Notes under the pieces: model-generated
Database searches by the model: none
What the model was told of the DNA's origin: nothing
Seen by the model: the letters and a program-made list of their open reading frames with translations, nothing else
From: Pseudomonas sp. MF4836
Lineage (GTDB): Bacteria > Pseudomonadota > Gammaproteobacteria > Pseudomonadales > Pseudomonadaceae
Assembly (NCBI RefSeq): GCF_002018875.1
Contig: NZ_MVOL01000001.1
Span: 186,001 to 250,000 of the forward strand
Direction of reading: 5' to 3'
DNA: 64,000 nt
In this document: one piece after another, positions 25,788 through 32,322 of the stretch
How positions within the stretch are numbered: position 1 is the stretch's first letter
Layout of the letters: each line of letters opens with the position of its first letter
Position numbers and translations under genes: made by a program

Positions 25788-26417
25788 ATGTCTTATGGTC
25801 TTGAATTTACCAATAACAATAACGTGGTCACGTTAGATTCGGAGTTTTCAAGGTTAGTCGTTTTGCAGTCCGGTAGGTATGCAGGGGGCGCCGGTTTCTC
25901 CCCAGCAGTTACCACGCAGGAGCCGCCCCTGGTATTTGTCAGGCCCGATGCAAGCACCACGTTTCAATATGCAACCATTAGTGGTGGTCCTGGCAACTGG
26001 ACGGGGTTTTCTTTTGTTGGGGGCGGTGGAGGAAAATTCTTCTGCGCCGCGTTCCAATCAAGAGAGGTTGCAACTTATGGATTTCGCATTTGGGATGGGA
26101 ACTCCAAACTTCTATTCGACAGCGGAACGCCTTGTGCACAGTTCACGCGAACGATAACAAACTGGACTTACCTAGGTTCATCTACTGTTGGTCAGGGTCA
26201 AAGAAGGAGTAACTGGACGGCTTACTCGCCTCTTGATACCGGAGACTACATGTTGATAAACACGATTGGCATGGACGTTGGAAGTTCTAGTACAACATAC
26301 GCAAAACTATACTGTACCTGGGAGTACGAAAATAACAGGGTTGTCCCTTTCATTGTGGGGGTTAGTAACTCTTTATCTTTCTATATCCCAATTGTGTTCG
26401 CTAAGCCCATCTCTTAG
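25788..26417 (+). CDS. Tail tip accessory protein, unknown (paralogue of previous)
   Basis: The 209-residue protein begins MSYGLEFTNNNNVVTLDSEF, starts immediately after the previous stop and is also A/T-rich. It is dominated by beta strands, with aromatic residues and Gly-rich turns (SFVGGGGGKFF), as in surface or carbohydrate-contact proteins. I infer a tail-tip or fibre-associated role and a common origin with the 25437 gene. The family is not recognised. Confidence 0.65.
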   Translation: MSYGLEFTNNNNVVTLDSEFSRLVVLQSGRYAGGAGFSPAVTTQEPPLVFVRPDASTTFQYATISGGPGNWTGFSFVGGGGGKFFCAAFQSREVATYGFRIWDGNSKLLFDSGTPCAQFTRTITNWTYLGSSTVGQGQRRSNWTAYSPLDTGDYMLINTIGMDVGSSSTTYAKLYCTWEYENNRVVPFIVGVSNSLSFYIPIVFAKPIS

Positions 26418-26426
26418 GACAAACAA

Positions 26427-27644
26427 ATGACATGGTATAAAACGGGCACGGTTTCCTTAGCCCAAGGTTCTAATGCCGTTATTGGTGCGGGCACCTCCTT
26501 CATTGCAAACTCGCGAGTGGGGGATGCATTCCGAGGCCCTGACGGTGAATGGTACGAAGTCACCAACATCGCGAGTGACATCGCTCTGTCCATCGCGCCG
26601 AGTTATCAGGGTGAGCCTGTTTCAGGTGGGGTCTATTCGCTCGCACCCATGCAGGGCTACGTCAAAGACTCGGCCGACGCACTGCGCGCGGCGACCAGTG
26701 TGATTGCCAGCGGCGTGGCGAACATGCAAGAGCAAGTCACGGCCGCAACCGAAGCTGCAGCGACCGCGGTTCAGGCTGAAGCCGTGGCTGTGGCCAAGGC
26801 GGATATCGCAACTGCTGCCGCTGACCTGTCGACCCAGAATAAGGAGTCGACCTCGCAGGATGCGACGTCAGCTGGCCAAGCGGCTCTGCGCGCCGAGGCG
26901 GCAAGGGATGCCGTCGTTGGCTCTGAGGAGGCGGCAGCGGCGTCGGCTCAGGCCGCTGCGGAGTCTGCGGAAGAAGCCGAAATAGTCACCCGTGGTAAGG
27001 CAGCCAGCGGCGCGAACAGCGATATTACGTCGCTCTCCGGGCTCACTACGGCGCTGAGCGTGGAGCAGGGCGGTACGGGTTCGACAACGGGTGTTCCGAC
27101 CCTGGTGGGGGCCACGGCCTCGACTGCCGGGGCAAAAGGTCTGGTGCCGGCTCCGGCGGCCGGTGATCAGCTCAAGTTCTTGCGTGGCGACGGCACATTT
27201 CAGGCGGTTACGGTTTCTACGGCTTGGGGCGGGGTTACGGGCACGCTTTCGGCGCAGGCGGATTTGCAGGCGGCTCTTGACCTAAAGCTAGACAAAAGCG
27301 ATGCAACCCCAATCAAATCGTACGCCTCTCCTGATCAGACAATCACGCCGGGGGGGTCACTAACCTTGCTTCACCAGCTTGGCTCTGAGCCCTTTGAAGT
27401 TCAAGGGTTTATCGTTTGCAGAGATGCGGACGCCGAGTACGCAGTAGGCGACGTTGTCCCTGTACCGCATTTCGCAGTGGACTACGCGTACAACTATGGG
27501 GTCTCGCTCGTAACCAGCTCTACAAATATCTTCTGCCGTTTCGGCACAGCCGCTGGCGCATTCTTTGTATTGCGAAAGACTACAGCCACAACAGTTGGAA
27601 TTGTCCCTGCAAAATGGCGTTTCATCGTGAGGGCTAGAACATGA
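26427..27644 (+). CDS. Tail fibre protein
   Basis: The 405-residue protein has an N-terminal domain (TWYKTGTVSLAQGSNAVIGAG) seen at the start of many phage fibre proteins, then an Ala-rich coiled-coil of about 100 residues (about 95-195), a short GGTGSTTGVPTLVGA collagen-like connector, and a C-terminal beta domain. It probably forms a trimeric side fibre that contacts the cell surface. Its stop overlaps the next gene as ATGA, which encodes a matching assembly factor. Confidence 0.85.
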   Translation: MTWYKTGTVSLAQGSNAVIGAGTSFIANSRVGDAFRGPDGEWYEVTNIASDIALSIAPSYQGEPVSGGVYSLAPMQGYVKDSADALRAATSVIASGVANMQEQVTAATEAAATAVQAEAVAVAKADIATAAADLSTQNKESTSQDATSAGQAALRAEAARDAVVGSEEAAAASAQAAAESAEEAEIVTRGKAASGANSDITSLSGLTTALSVEQGGTGSTTGVPTLVGATASTAGAKGLVPAPAAGDQLKFLRGDGTFQAVTVSTAWGGVTGTLSAQADLQAALDLKLDKSDATPIKSYASPDQTITPGGSLTLLHQLGSEPFEVQGFIVCRDADAEYAVGDVVPVPHFAVDYAYNYGVSLVTSSTNIFCRFGTAAGAFFVLRKTTATTVGIVPAKWRFIVRART

Positions 27645-27997
27645 CCACTAAATATTTCATTAATAGCGACGGCAGATTTGTCGGCGCGTTTGGCGAAGGG
27701 GCGGAGCCTCCAGCAGGAGTTATTGAGGTTGAATCCCCGCCACCCATTCACGCCGACCAGCCATGGCATTTCCCCGGCTGGGGGCCAAGCCCAAGCCATA
27801 CCCGCAAGGTCGAGGATGAATGGCGAACAGCCGAGATGCCTATCGCCCGCGAGAACGTGACCGCCATCGAATTCGGCGATGACAGCATTTCCGGCACCGC
27901 CGCCGATTGGAAAGCCTACTGGCTCGCACTGCGAGCCTGGGTCGAGGGCGCCGATGGCTTCCCGGACGCCACCCACCGGCCACTCAAGCCAACCTGA
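27641..27997 (+). CDS. Tail fibre assembly protein-like
   Basis: The 118-residue protein has the usual layout of fibre-linked chaperones of Pseudomonas phages: an N-terminal strand (KYFINSDGRFVGAF), a Pro-rich linker and a C-terminal helical domain with DWKAYWLALRAWVEGADGFPD. Members help fold the fibre tip and may stay bound. It is coupled to the fibre gene by a 4-base overlap. A terminator-like hairpin follows. Confidence 0.75.
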   Translation: MTTKYFINSDGRFVGAFGEGAEPPAGVIEVESPPPIHADQPWHFPGWGPSPSHTRKVEDEWRTAEMPIARENVTAIEFGDDSISGTAADWKAYWLALRAWVEGADGFPDATHRPLKPT

Positions 27998-28006
27998 TAC
28001 ACCGCC

Positions 28007-28032
28007 ACCCGCCATTGAGCGGGTTTATTTTT
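28007..28032 (+). terminator. Terminator-like hairpin before the endolysin gene
   Basis: ACCCGC pairs with GCGGGT around a 6-nt loop, followed by a T-rich tract broken by one A. It sits between the fibre chaperone and endolysin genes, 16 bases before the endolysin start. Confidence 0.7.
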
Positions 28033-28047
28033 CCCTGAGGAAATACC

Positions 28048-28653
28048 ATGCCCATCACCCAGCAGCAGTTGCTGCAGATCCTTCCCCAAGCCCGCCAAGT
28101 CGCGGGCTTTTTTGTACCCGCGCTAAATGCAGCGATGACACGTTTCAAGATCAACTCTCCGGTGCGCATGGCGGCCTTCATCGCCCAGGTCGGGCATGAG
28201 TCTGGCCAACTGACTCGGATGGTCGAGAACCTGAACTACAGCGCGGATCGGCTCCAGGTCGTCTGGCCGAATCGCTTCGACGCCGCCCTGGCCGCGCAGG
28301 TGGCACGCAAGCCGGAGCAGATCGCGAACATCGCATACGGCGGCCGAATGGGTAACGCGTTGCCCGGCGACGGGTGGAAGTATCGAGGCCGCGGCCTGAT
28401 CCAGTTGACCGGTGCGAACAACTACCGCGCCGCCGGCGTCGCCCTGGGTCTGGACCTGGTGAATCACCCTGAACTGGTGGAGAAGCCTGAGACTGCCGCC
28501 CTGGTCGCTGGGTGGTTCTGGCATTCGAACGGCCTCAATGAGCTGGCCGACTCCGGGCAGTTCGCCAAGATCACCCGAACCATCAACGGCGGTCTGACTG
28601 GCCAGGCGGACCGCGTCGCGCTGCGCGACCTAGCCGCGAAGGTGCTGGCGTGA
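28048..28653 (+). CDS. Endolysin, glycoside hydrolase family 19
   Basis: The 201-residue protein has the GH19 core: a catalytic Glu in AQVGHESGQL (residue 51), a second candidate Glu at 60, NIAYGGRMGN near 94, the RGRGLIQLTGANNY motif near residue 112, and a C-terminal TRTINGGL segment. It cleaves peptidoglycan glycan strands once the holin opens the membrane. There is no signal peptide. The ATG follows TGAGGAAATACC. Codons 14-22 contain a strong terminator-like hairpin. The stop overlaps the Rz gene. Confidence 0.93.
   Translation: MPITQQQLLQILPQARQVAGFFVPALNAAMTRFKINSPVRMAAFIAQVGHESGQLTRMVENLNYSADRLQVVWPNRFDAALAAQVARKPEQIANIAYGGRMGNALPGDGWKYRGRGLIQLTGANNYRAAGVALGLDLVNHPELVEKPETAALVAGWFWHSNGLNELADSGQFAKITRTINGGLTGQADRVALRDLAAKVLA
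28088..28113 (+). terminator. Terminator-like hairpin inside the endolysin coding sequence
   Basis: An 8-bp perfect stem AAGCCCGC/GCGGGCTT with a CAAGTC loop ends in a T run (28108-28113). It lies about 40 bases into the endolysin gene, so RNA polymerase must pass it to make full-length endolysin mRNA. The sequence is also coding, so its shape may partly reflect the protein. Confidence 0.55.
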
Positions 28654-29174
28654 TCAGCCTTCGCACCGCAGGTGCGGCGATCTGCCTGGCGCTTGTGGCA
28701 GTTGCAGTTTGGGGTGCCTACAAGCATGGCCGCTCAACAATGGATGAGGAGTGGCAAAACCGCTGGGCCGCCCGTGACGCCGGTGACAAACAGGCCTGGG
28801 CCCTGGCCGAAGTCGCCGAGCGCGAAAAGGAACAGGCCTTTCAACGATCAATCACGAAGGCGGCAGAAGATGGACAACGTAGGAATGATGAGGCTTTTGC
28901 TGCTGGTGCCGCTGTTCGCGCTGATCGTGGCGTGCGGGACGAAGCAGATCGAACCGCCAGCAGTACCGCAAGTCAGGCCCGCAGCCATTCCTGCACTGCG
29001 GCCGCAAGCGAGGCAGCTTCCCGCGCCGTCCTGGTGCTCGCCGACGTGTTCAAGCGCGCTGATGAAAGAGCGGGAGACCTGGCAGCAGATGCTGATCAAA
29101 GCCGGAGCAGGGGAGTGACGTGCGAGCAGGCTTATGACGGAGTAGTGAAGGCCGCACACCGCGCGCCTTTATAG
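28650..29174 (+). CDS. Rz-like inner membrane spanin (DUF2514 type)
   Basis: The 174-residue protein has an N-terminal membrane anchor (AICLALVAVAVWGAYKHG, about 8-26), then a long charged helical region typical of Rz i-spanins. The second half is Ala- and Arg-rich. It would cross the periplasm and bind the o-spanin encoded inside its own gene, fusing inner and outer membranes at lysis. Its start overlaps the endolysin stop by 4 bases. The C-terminal CEQAYDGVVKAAHRA segment is a common DUF2514 ending. Confidence 0.85.
   Translation: MISLRTAGAAICLALVAVAVWGAYKHGRSTMDEEWQNRWAARDAGDKQAWALAEVAEREKEQAFQRSITKAAEDGQRRNDEAFAAGAAVRADRGVRDEADRTASSTASQARSHSCTAAASEAASRAVLVLADVFKRADERAGDLAADADQSRSRGVTCEQAYDGVVKAAHRAPL
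28870..29118 (+). CDS. Rz1-like outer membrane lipoprotein spanin, nested in Rz
   Basis: The frame lies entirely inside the Rz gene in the +1 register and encodes about 82 residues. A hydrophobic signal ends with the lipobox LIVAC just before Gly, near residue 23. The mature part is Pro-rich (IEPPAVPQVRPAAIPALRPQ), the hallmark of Rz1 o-spanins. The ATG at 28870 gives the full signal; ATGs at 28885 and 28888 are alternatives. Nested Rz1 genes are known from lambda. Confidence 0.82.
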   Translation: MDNVGMMRLLLLVPLFALIVACGTKQIEPPAVPQVRPAAIPALRPQARQLPAPSWCSPTCSSALMKERETWQQMLIKAGAGE

Positions 29175-29184
29175 ACTTGGGCCA

Positions 29185-29445
29185 TTACGGCGCCGCCAAC
29201 AGCTGCTGTCGCTGTAGGCCGGCGGCTTCCAAGGCGATGTGGAGGTTTTCCAGATCCTGGGGGTTGAGGGCGCTGAGCAATTCTAGGGCTTCGCAAAAGC
29301 CAACGCCGCGCGCGGTGGCGATCAGCACTGCCTGCGGGCTGTCGGCGCGCTGTATGTCGCCCAGCAACTGCAGGGCCTTCGCTAGTATGGCGGGGCTCAG
29401 AGCTAAGTGGCCTAGGATACTGTCGTAGGGGGCACGGTCGCTCAT
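29185..29445 (-). CDS. Small leftward phage or host protein, unknown
   Basis: The 86-residue protein is mostly helical with no signal. It has the pattern LALSPAILAKALQLLGDIQ, then ATARGVGFCEALELLSALN. The ATG at 29445 overlaps the previous gene's stop as ATGA, so the two genes form a pair. A GAAGGTC site precedes it. It sits on the strand opposite the late genes, in the accessory right end of the prophage. The family is not recognised. Confidence 0.6.
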   Translation of the reverse strand: MSDRAPYDSILGHLALSPAILAKALQLLGDIQRADSPQAVLIATARGVGFCEALELLSALNPQDLENLHIALEAAGLQRQQLLAAP

Positions 29446-29690
29446 GGGGTATTGACCTTCAGACGCCGAATCGCCTGGGCGCTGGCCTGCTGCCGCGCCT
29501 GCTCCAAGGCCTCGAAGTTTTCGTTGTCGATCACCTGGGCTACCAATAAGGCGCTGATCCAACCGCCAGTGCGCCCTAGTCTGAATGCTAAGGCATCCGG
29601 ACTTGTGACCTGGTTGAACGCATGCAGTTCTTCAGCCCAAGCATCTTGTAGCTCAGGGGTTGGTAGAGGTGATTGATCAAGCATGGGCAT
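29442..29690 (-). CDS. Small leftward protein, first gene of a pair, unknown
   Basis: The 82-residue, helical protein contains LGRTGGWISALLVAQVIDNENFEAL. The ATG at 29690 has a GAAAGGAT site at a usual distance; another ATG at 29684 follows. It is translationally coupled to the 29185 gene. Its place at the prophage end suggests a lysogenic accessory role, but I have no family for it. Confidence 0.6.
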   Translation of the reverse strand: MPMLDQSPLPTPELQDAWAEELHAFNQVTSPDALAFRLGRTGGWISALLVAQVIDNENFEALEQARQQASAQAIRRLKVNTP

Positions 29691-29780
29691 AAGGATCCTT
29701 TCGAGCGAGGGAGAGCTGTGCGTAAAGGCAGCCTAAGTGGGACTGGCCTGCTCGTCTAGGGATGTTGGTTTCGACGGCTC

Positions 29781-29819
29781 AAAAAAAGGCCCCCGCACCT
29801 GGGCAAGGTGTGGGGGCCT
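29781..29819 (-). terminator. Strong terminator for the leftward gene at 29852
   Basis: AGGCCCCCgCACCT pairs with AGGTGtGGGGGCCT, one mismatch, and the minus strand ends in seven T residues. It follows the 29852-30064 gene by about 30 bases on its strand and separates it from the two leftward genes below. Confidence 0.85.
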
Positions 29820-29851
29820 GTTTTACATAATGGGCGATATTCGAAGCGCAA

Positions 29852-30064
29852 TTACACCCGGCCGGCCTTTTTGATCAGCTTGATCAGCGTGGCCTTTTTG
29901 GTATCCGACTTTTCATAACGAGCAAGCTCACTCAAATACGCCTGCGCTACATCACCGCCAGCCTCGGCTAGCGCTGAATAGATCGCACTGCGTTCACGGC
30001 CGGTCGTCGCGCGCTCGGCGCACACAATCAAATTTTCCACATCTACGTTGCCTTCATTTGCCAT
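29852..30064 (-). CDS. Small leftward protein, unknown
   Basis: The 70-residue protein is helical and compact, with ENLIVCAERATTGRERSAIYSALAEAGGD and a Lys-rich C-terminus. A GAGGAGT site lies just before the ATG and a strong terminator follows, so it is an independent unit. It may be a small prophage regulator or toxin/antitoxin-like partner, but nothing specific supports that. The family is not recognised. Confidence 0.6.
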   Translation of the reverse strand: MANEGNVDVENLIVCAERATTGRERSAIYSALAEAGGDVAQAYLSELARYEKSDTKKATLIKLIKKAGRV

Positions 30065-30173
30065 GTTGACTCCTCGTATTGCGGGACGGCCGCTCCATGA
30101 TGGCCCGACCGGGGTTCCTTTCTCACGGCTTCAAATACCCTGCAAAGGGTGGGGAATTCCTTTCAGGCGTATG

Positions 30174-30533
30174 TCAGGGTAGTCGCTCCTTGAGCATCAT
30201 GTCGGTTCCAAGCCCCATTTCCCTCAATAAGTGATCGCGCTGGTGTCTGATCTGCTCAAGGCTTCCGAGCTTACTGAGCATCTCAGACGCCTCACCGGTC
30301 AGGCGTGCGATCTGAATTTTTGCATTTTTCATTTCGCCACTGAGCCTCGACCTGTCCTCGGCAAGCTGGTCGTTCATTTGAACCAGGCCGAAGATGTCGG
30401 ATCTGGCTTTGCGTAACTGACGGTTCAATTCGTCGACCTCATTCTCCAGTAGCAGAATGTGTTGCTTGCAAGACTCCAGGGGAGTGGGCAGGCCAAGCCA
30501 ATCGTCGGTGTTTTCTATCTCGGTGTGATCCAT
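30174..30533 (-). CDS. Coiled-coil protein with an SOS-box-like promoter
   Basis: The 119-residue protein is almost all coiled-coil from residue 22 onward (LLLENEVDELNRQLRKARSD and later heptads), without signal or membrane segment. A LexA-type palindrome lies 19-34 bases upstream of its ATG. This is the outermost gene before the tRNA on the right and is read leftward. SOS control would link it to prophage induction or to host damage response. Function is unknown; DNA-binding or replication interference is possible. Confidence 0.65.
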   Translation of the reverse strand: MDHTEIENTDDWLGLPTPLESCKQHILLLENEVDELNRQLRKARSDIFGLVQMNDQLAEDRSRLSGEMKNAKIQIARLTGEASEMLSKLGSLEQIRHQRDHLLREMGLGTDMMLKERLP

Positions 30534-30551
30534 GGCAAGGTCTCAATTGTG

Positions 30552-30567
30552 CTGTATGTGCATACAG
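30552..30567 (-). promoter_or_regulatory. LexA/SOS-box-like palindrome
   Basis: CTGTATGTGCATACAG fits the CTG-N10-CAG LexA box with one break in symmetry. It lies just upstream of the coiled-coil gene. It is nested almost concentrically inside a larger palindrome made by CTCAATT at 30542 and AATTGAG at 30569. The extra arms could extend LexA binding or mark a second regulator. Confidence 0.7.
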
Positions 30568-30664
30568 TAATTGAGGCATGAGCAAAGCGCGATTCACGCC
30601 GACGAGCTGTAGAGGTTTGGGATTGTGTTCGGTCGGCAGAAAGCCGAGGAGGCAGGGAAATCTG

Positions 30665-30701
30665 AATAGTTTTGTAACGAGCGCCAAATAGTTTTGTAAC
30701 G
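30665..30701. repeat. Two 15-bp direct repeats next to the tRNA
   Basis: AATAGTTTTGTAACG occurs at 30665-30679 and 30687-30701, a 22-bp period that places both on the same face of the helix. They are about 80 bases from the 3' end of the tRNA-Ser gene. Such repeats are typical of integrase arm sites or of a DNA-bending protein near an attachment site. Confidence 0.6.
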
Positions 30702-30740
30702 CATCGCCTCCGAGTGGCTTTTCACCAAACCCCAGAAACG

Positions 30741-30766
30741 AAAAAGCCCTGAATAATCAGGGCTTT
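30741..30766 (-). terminator. Terminator downstream of the tRNA gene
   Basis: A 10-bp stem AAAGCCCTGA/TCAGGGCTTT with an ATAA loop is followed on the minus strand by a T run. It lies 12 bases beyond the tRNA 3' end and should end its transcript. If the prophage is inserted at the tRNA 3' end, this terminator may be phage-supplied. Confidence 0.8.
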
Positions 30767-30778
30767 AACGTACAAATA

Positions 30779-30866
30779 TGGCGGAGGCGATGGGATTCGA
30801 ACTCATGGACCTGTTACAGTCGACGGTTTTCAAGACCGTTGCCTTAAACCACTCGGCCACACCTCC
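30779..30866 (-). tRNA. tRNA-Ser (anticodon UGA)
   Basis: Reading leftward, the 88-base gene starts GGAGGTGTGGCCGAGTGG, has an anticodon loop CTTGAAA giving UGA, a long variable arm typical of Ser tRNAs, a GTTCGAATC T-loop and an encoded GCCA 3' end. The 7-bp acceptor stem has one G-U pair. Its 3' end faces the prophage, the usual orientation for integrase target sites in tRNA genes. Confidence 0.95.
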
Positions 30867-30990
30867 GTATTGCGTTGCGGGCGCCATAATACCCGAATGA
30901 AACACACTGTCAAACTCTCTGCGTAGCTTGTTGCAGAGCGTCTGTTATGATCTTTGCCACTGAACGTTTCAAACCAACAGGAGTGTCGCC

Positions 30991-31662
30991 ATGCGCGAAC
31001 AGGATTACGCAGTTAATAACGGCGTGCAGGCTGAGCAGCTAGAGGTTAGCCGCGTCCTGCGCAACACTTACGGCTTGCTGGCTCTCACCCTCGCATTCAG
31101 CGGCGTGATGGCTTTTGTGGCTCAGCAGATGCGTGTCGGTTACCCGAACATTTTCGTGGTGCTGATCGGCTTCTACGGCCTTTTCTTCCTCACCAACAAA
31201 CTTCGTGATTCGGCCTGGGGCCTGGTGTCGGCGTTTGCCCTGACCGGTTTCATGGGCTTCCTGCTGGGCCCGATCCTCAACCGCTACCTGGGTATGCAGG
31301 GCGGCGCTGAAGTGGTCAGCTCGGCCTTTGCCATGACGGCGCTGGTGTTTGGTGGTCTGTCGGCCTATGTGTTGATCACCCGCAAGGACATGAGCTTCCT
31401 CGGTGGTTTCATCACCGCAGGCTTCTTTGTCTTGATGGGCGCAGTGCTGGCCAGCTTCTTCTTCCAGATCAGCGGCCTGCAACTGGCGATCAGCGCGGGC
31501 TTCGTGCTGTTCTCGTCGGTGTGCATCCTGTTCCAGACCAGCGCCATCATCCATGGCGGCGAGCGTAACTACATCATGGCGACCATCAGCCTGTATGTAT
31601 CGATCTACAACCTGTTCATCAGCTTGTTGCAGCTGTTTGGCATCATGGGTCGCGATGACTAA
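30991..31662 (+). CDS. yccA: BAX inhibitor-1/YccA family inner membrane protein
   Basis: The 223-residue protein has seven probable membrane segments and BI-1 family signatures, including the conserved end of TM6 and a C-terminal HGGERNYIMATISLYVSIYNLFI. Escherichia coli YccA and YbhL belong to this family; YccA is a substrate and modulator of the FtsH protease. The gene stands alone, with an AGGAGTGTCGCC ribosome site and a strong terminator after it. The family assignment is firm; the role in this organism is not. It is the first clearly chromosomal protein gene to the right of the tRNA. Confidence 0.9.
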   Translation: MREQDYAVNNGVQAEQLEVSRVLRNTYGLLALTLAFSGVMAFVAQQMRVGYPNIFVVLIGFYGLFFLTNKLRDSAWGLVSAFALTGFMGFLLGPILNRYLGMQGGAEVVSSAFAMTALVFGGLSAYVLITRKDMSFLGGFITAGFFVLMGAVLASFFFQISGLQLAISAGFVLFSSVCILFQTSAIIHGGERNYIMATISLYVSIYNLFISLLQLFGIMGRDD

Positions 31663-31680
31663 TCGTCTGCCCTGAATAAA

Positions 31681-31705
31681 AAAGCCCGCTTCGGCGGGCT
31701 TTTTG
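31681..31705 (+). terminator. Terminator of the YccA-like gene
   Basis: AAGCCCGC pairs with GCGGGCTT around a TTCG loop and ends in five T residues. A-rich sequence on the other side makes it potentially bidirectional, serving the leftward Lrp gene too. Confidence 0.9.
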
Positions 31706-31753
31706 TTGCCTTCAGTTTTGTGTGGCGCACATAAAAGGCGCTCTCGCGGGCGA

Positions 31754-32191
31754 TCAGCCCATGGGCGGCAGGCGGCGTTTGACTGGGGTTTTCTTGACGA
31801 TGGCGGTGTTGGTTTCAGCGTAGGTGTTCAGGTGATCGAGCAGGGTGTCCAGTTGCTCCATGGAGCGCACGTGCAGGCGGGCGATAAAGCAGTCATCCCC
31901 GGTGACCTTGTCGCACTCGGTGAATTGGGCGATGGACTGGATCTGTCGTTCGACCTCCTGCAACTTGCCCGGCAGGGGGCGGATACGGACGATGGCCTGC
32001 AACTGATAACCAAAGAGTTTGGGGTCGACCTCCACCGTATAGGCCTTGAGCACGCCGCGTTCTTCGAGGCGGCGCAGGCGTTCGGCGACGCTGGGGGACG
32101 ACAGGCCGCTGATCTGTGCCAGAGCCTTGAGCGAGCGGCGTGAATCTTCCATCAGGGCGCTGATCAGCGCCTGGTCTATTTCGTCGATCAT
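31754..32191 (-). CDS. Lrp/AsnC family transcriptional regulator
   Basis: The 145-residue protein has an N-terminal helix-turn-helix (DEIDQALISALMEDSRRSLKALAQISGLSSPSVAERL) and a RAM ligand-binding domain with ECDKVTGDDCFIARLHV. These regulators form dimers or octamers and usually sense amino acids. It is divergent from the EamA transporter gene with about 130 bases between starts, so it may control that gene and itself. The ligand cannot be read from the sequence. Confidence 0.92.
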   Translation of the reverse strand: MIDEIDQALISALMEDSRRSLKALAQISGLSSPSVAERLRRLEERGVLKAYTVEVDPKLFGYQLQAIVRIRPLPGKLQEVERQIQSIAQFTECDKVTGDDCFIARLHVRSMEQLDTLLDHLNTYAETNTAIVKKTPVKRRLPPMG

Positions 32192-32322
32192 CGCAGCCTC
32201 TTAGGTGAAGTACGGATTGTGCCTTGATAAAAAAGGCATACGGCGGTTTTTGCCTATCGCAAGCGCTGGAGCGGCCCAGGGCGGCATTGTCATACTTTTG
32301 GCACCTGTTGAGGAGCCTGAAG

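Larger units (their letters stand above)
1..30778. mobile_element. Integrated siphovirus-type prophage, left end outside the window
   Basis: The block runs from replication genes through late control, packaging, head, tail and lysis genes in the order of an HK97-like head with a lambda-like tail. No repressor or cro gene is seen, so the early region probably lies to the left of position 1. The right limit is set at the 3' end of the tRNA-Ser gene, because everything beyond it is ordinary chromosomal content. The second attachment-site copy is not in the window, so the right limit is an inference. All structural genes appear intact. That suggests a complete phage, though activity cannot be judged from sequence. 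Confidence 0.9.
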
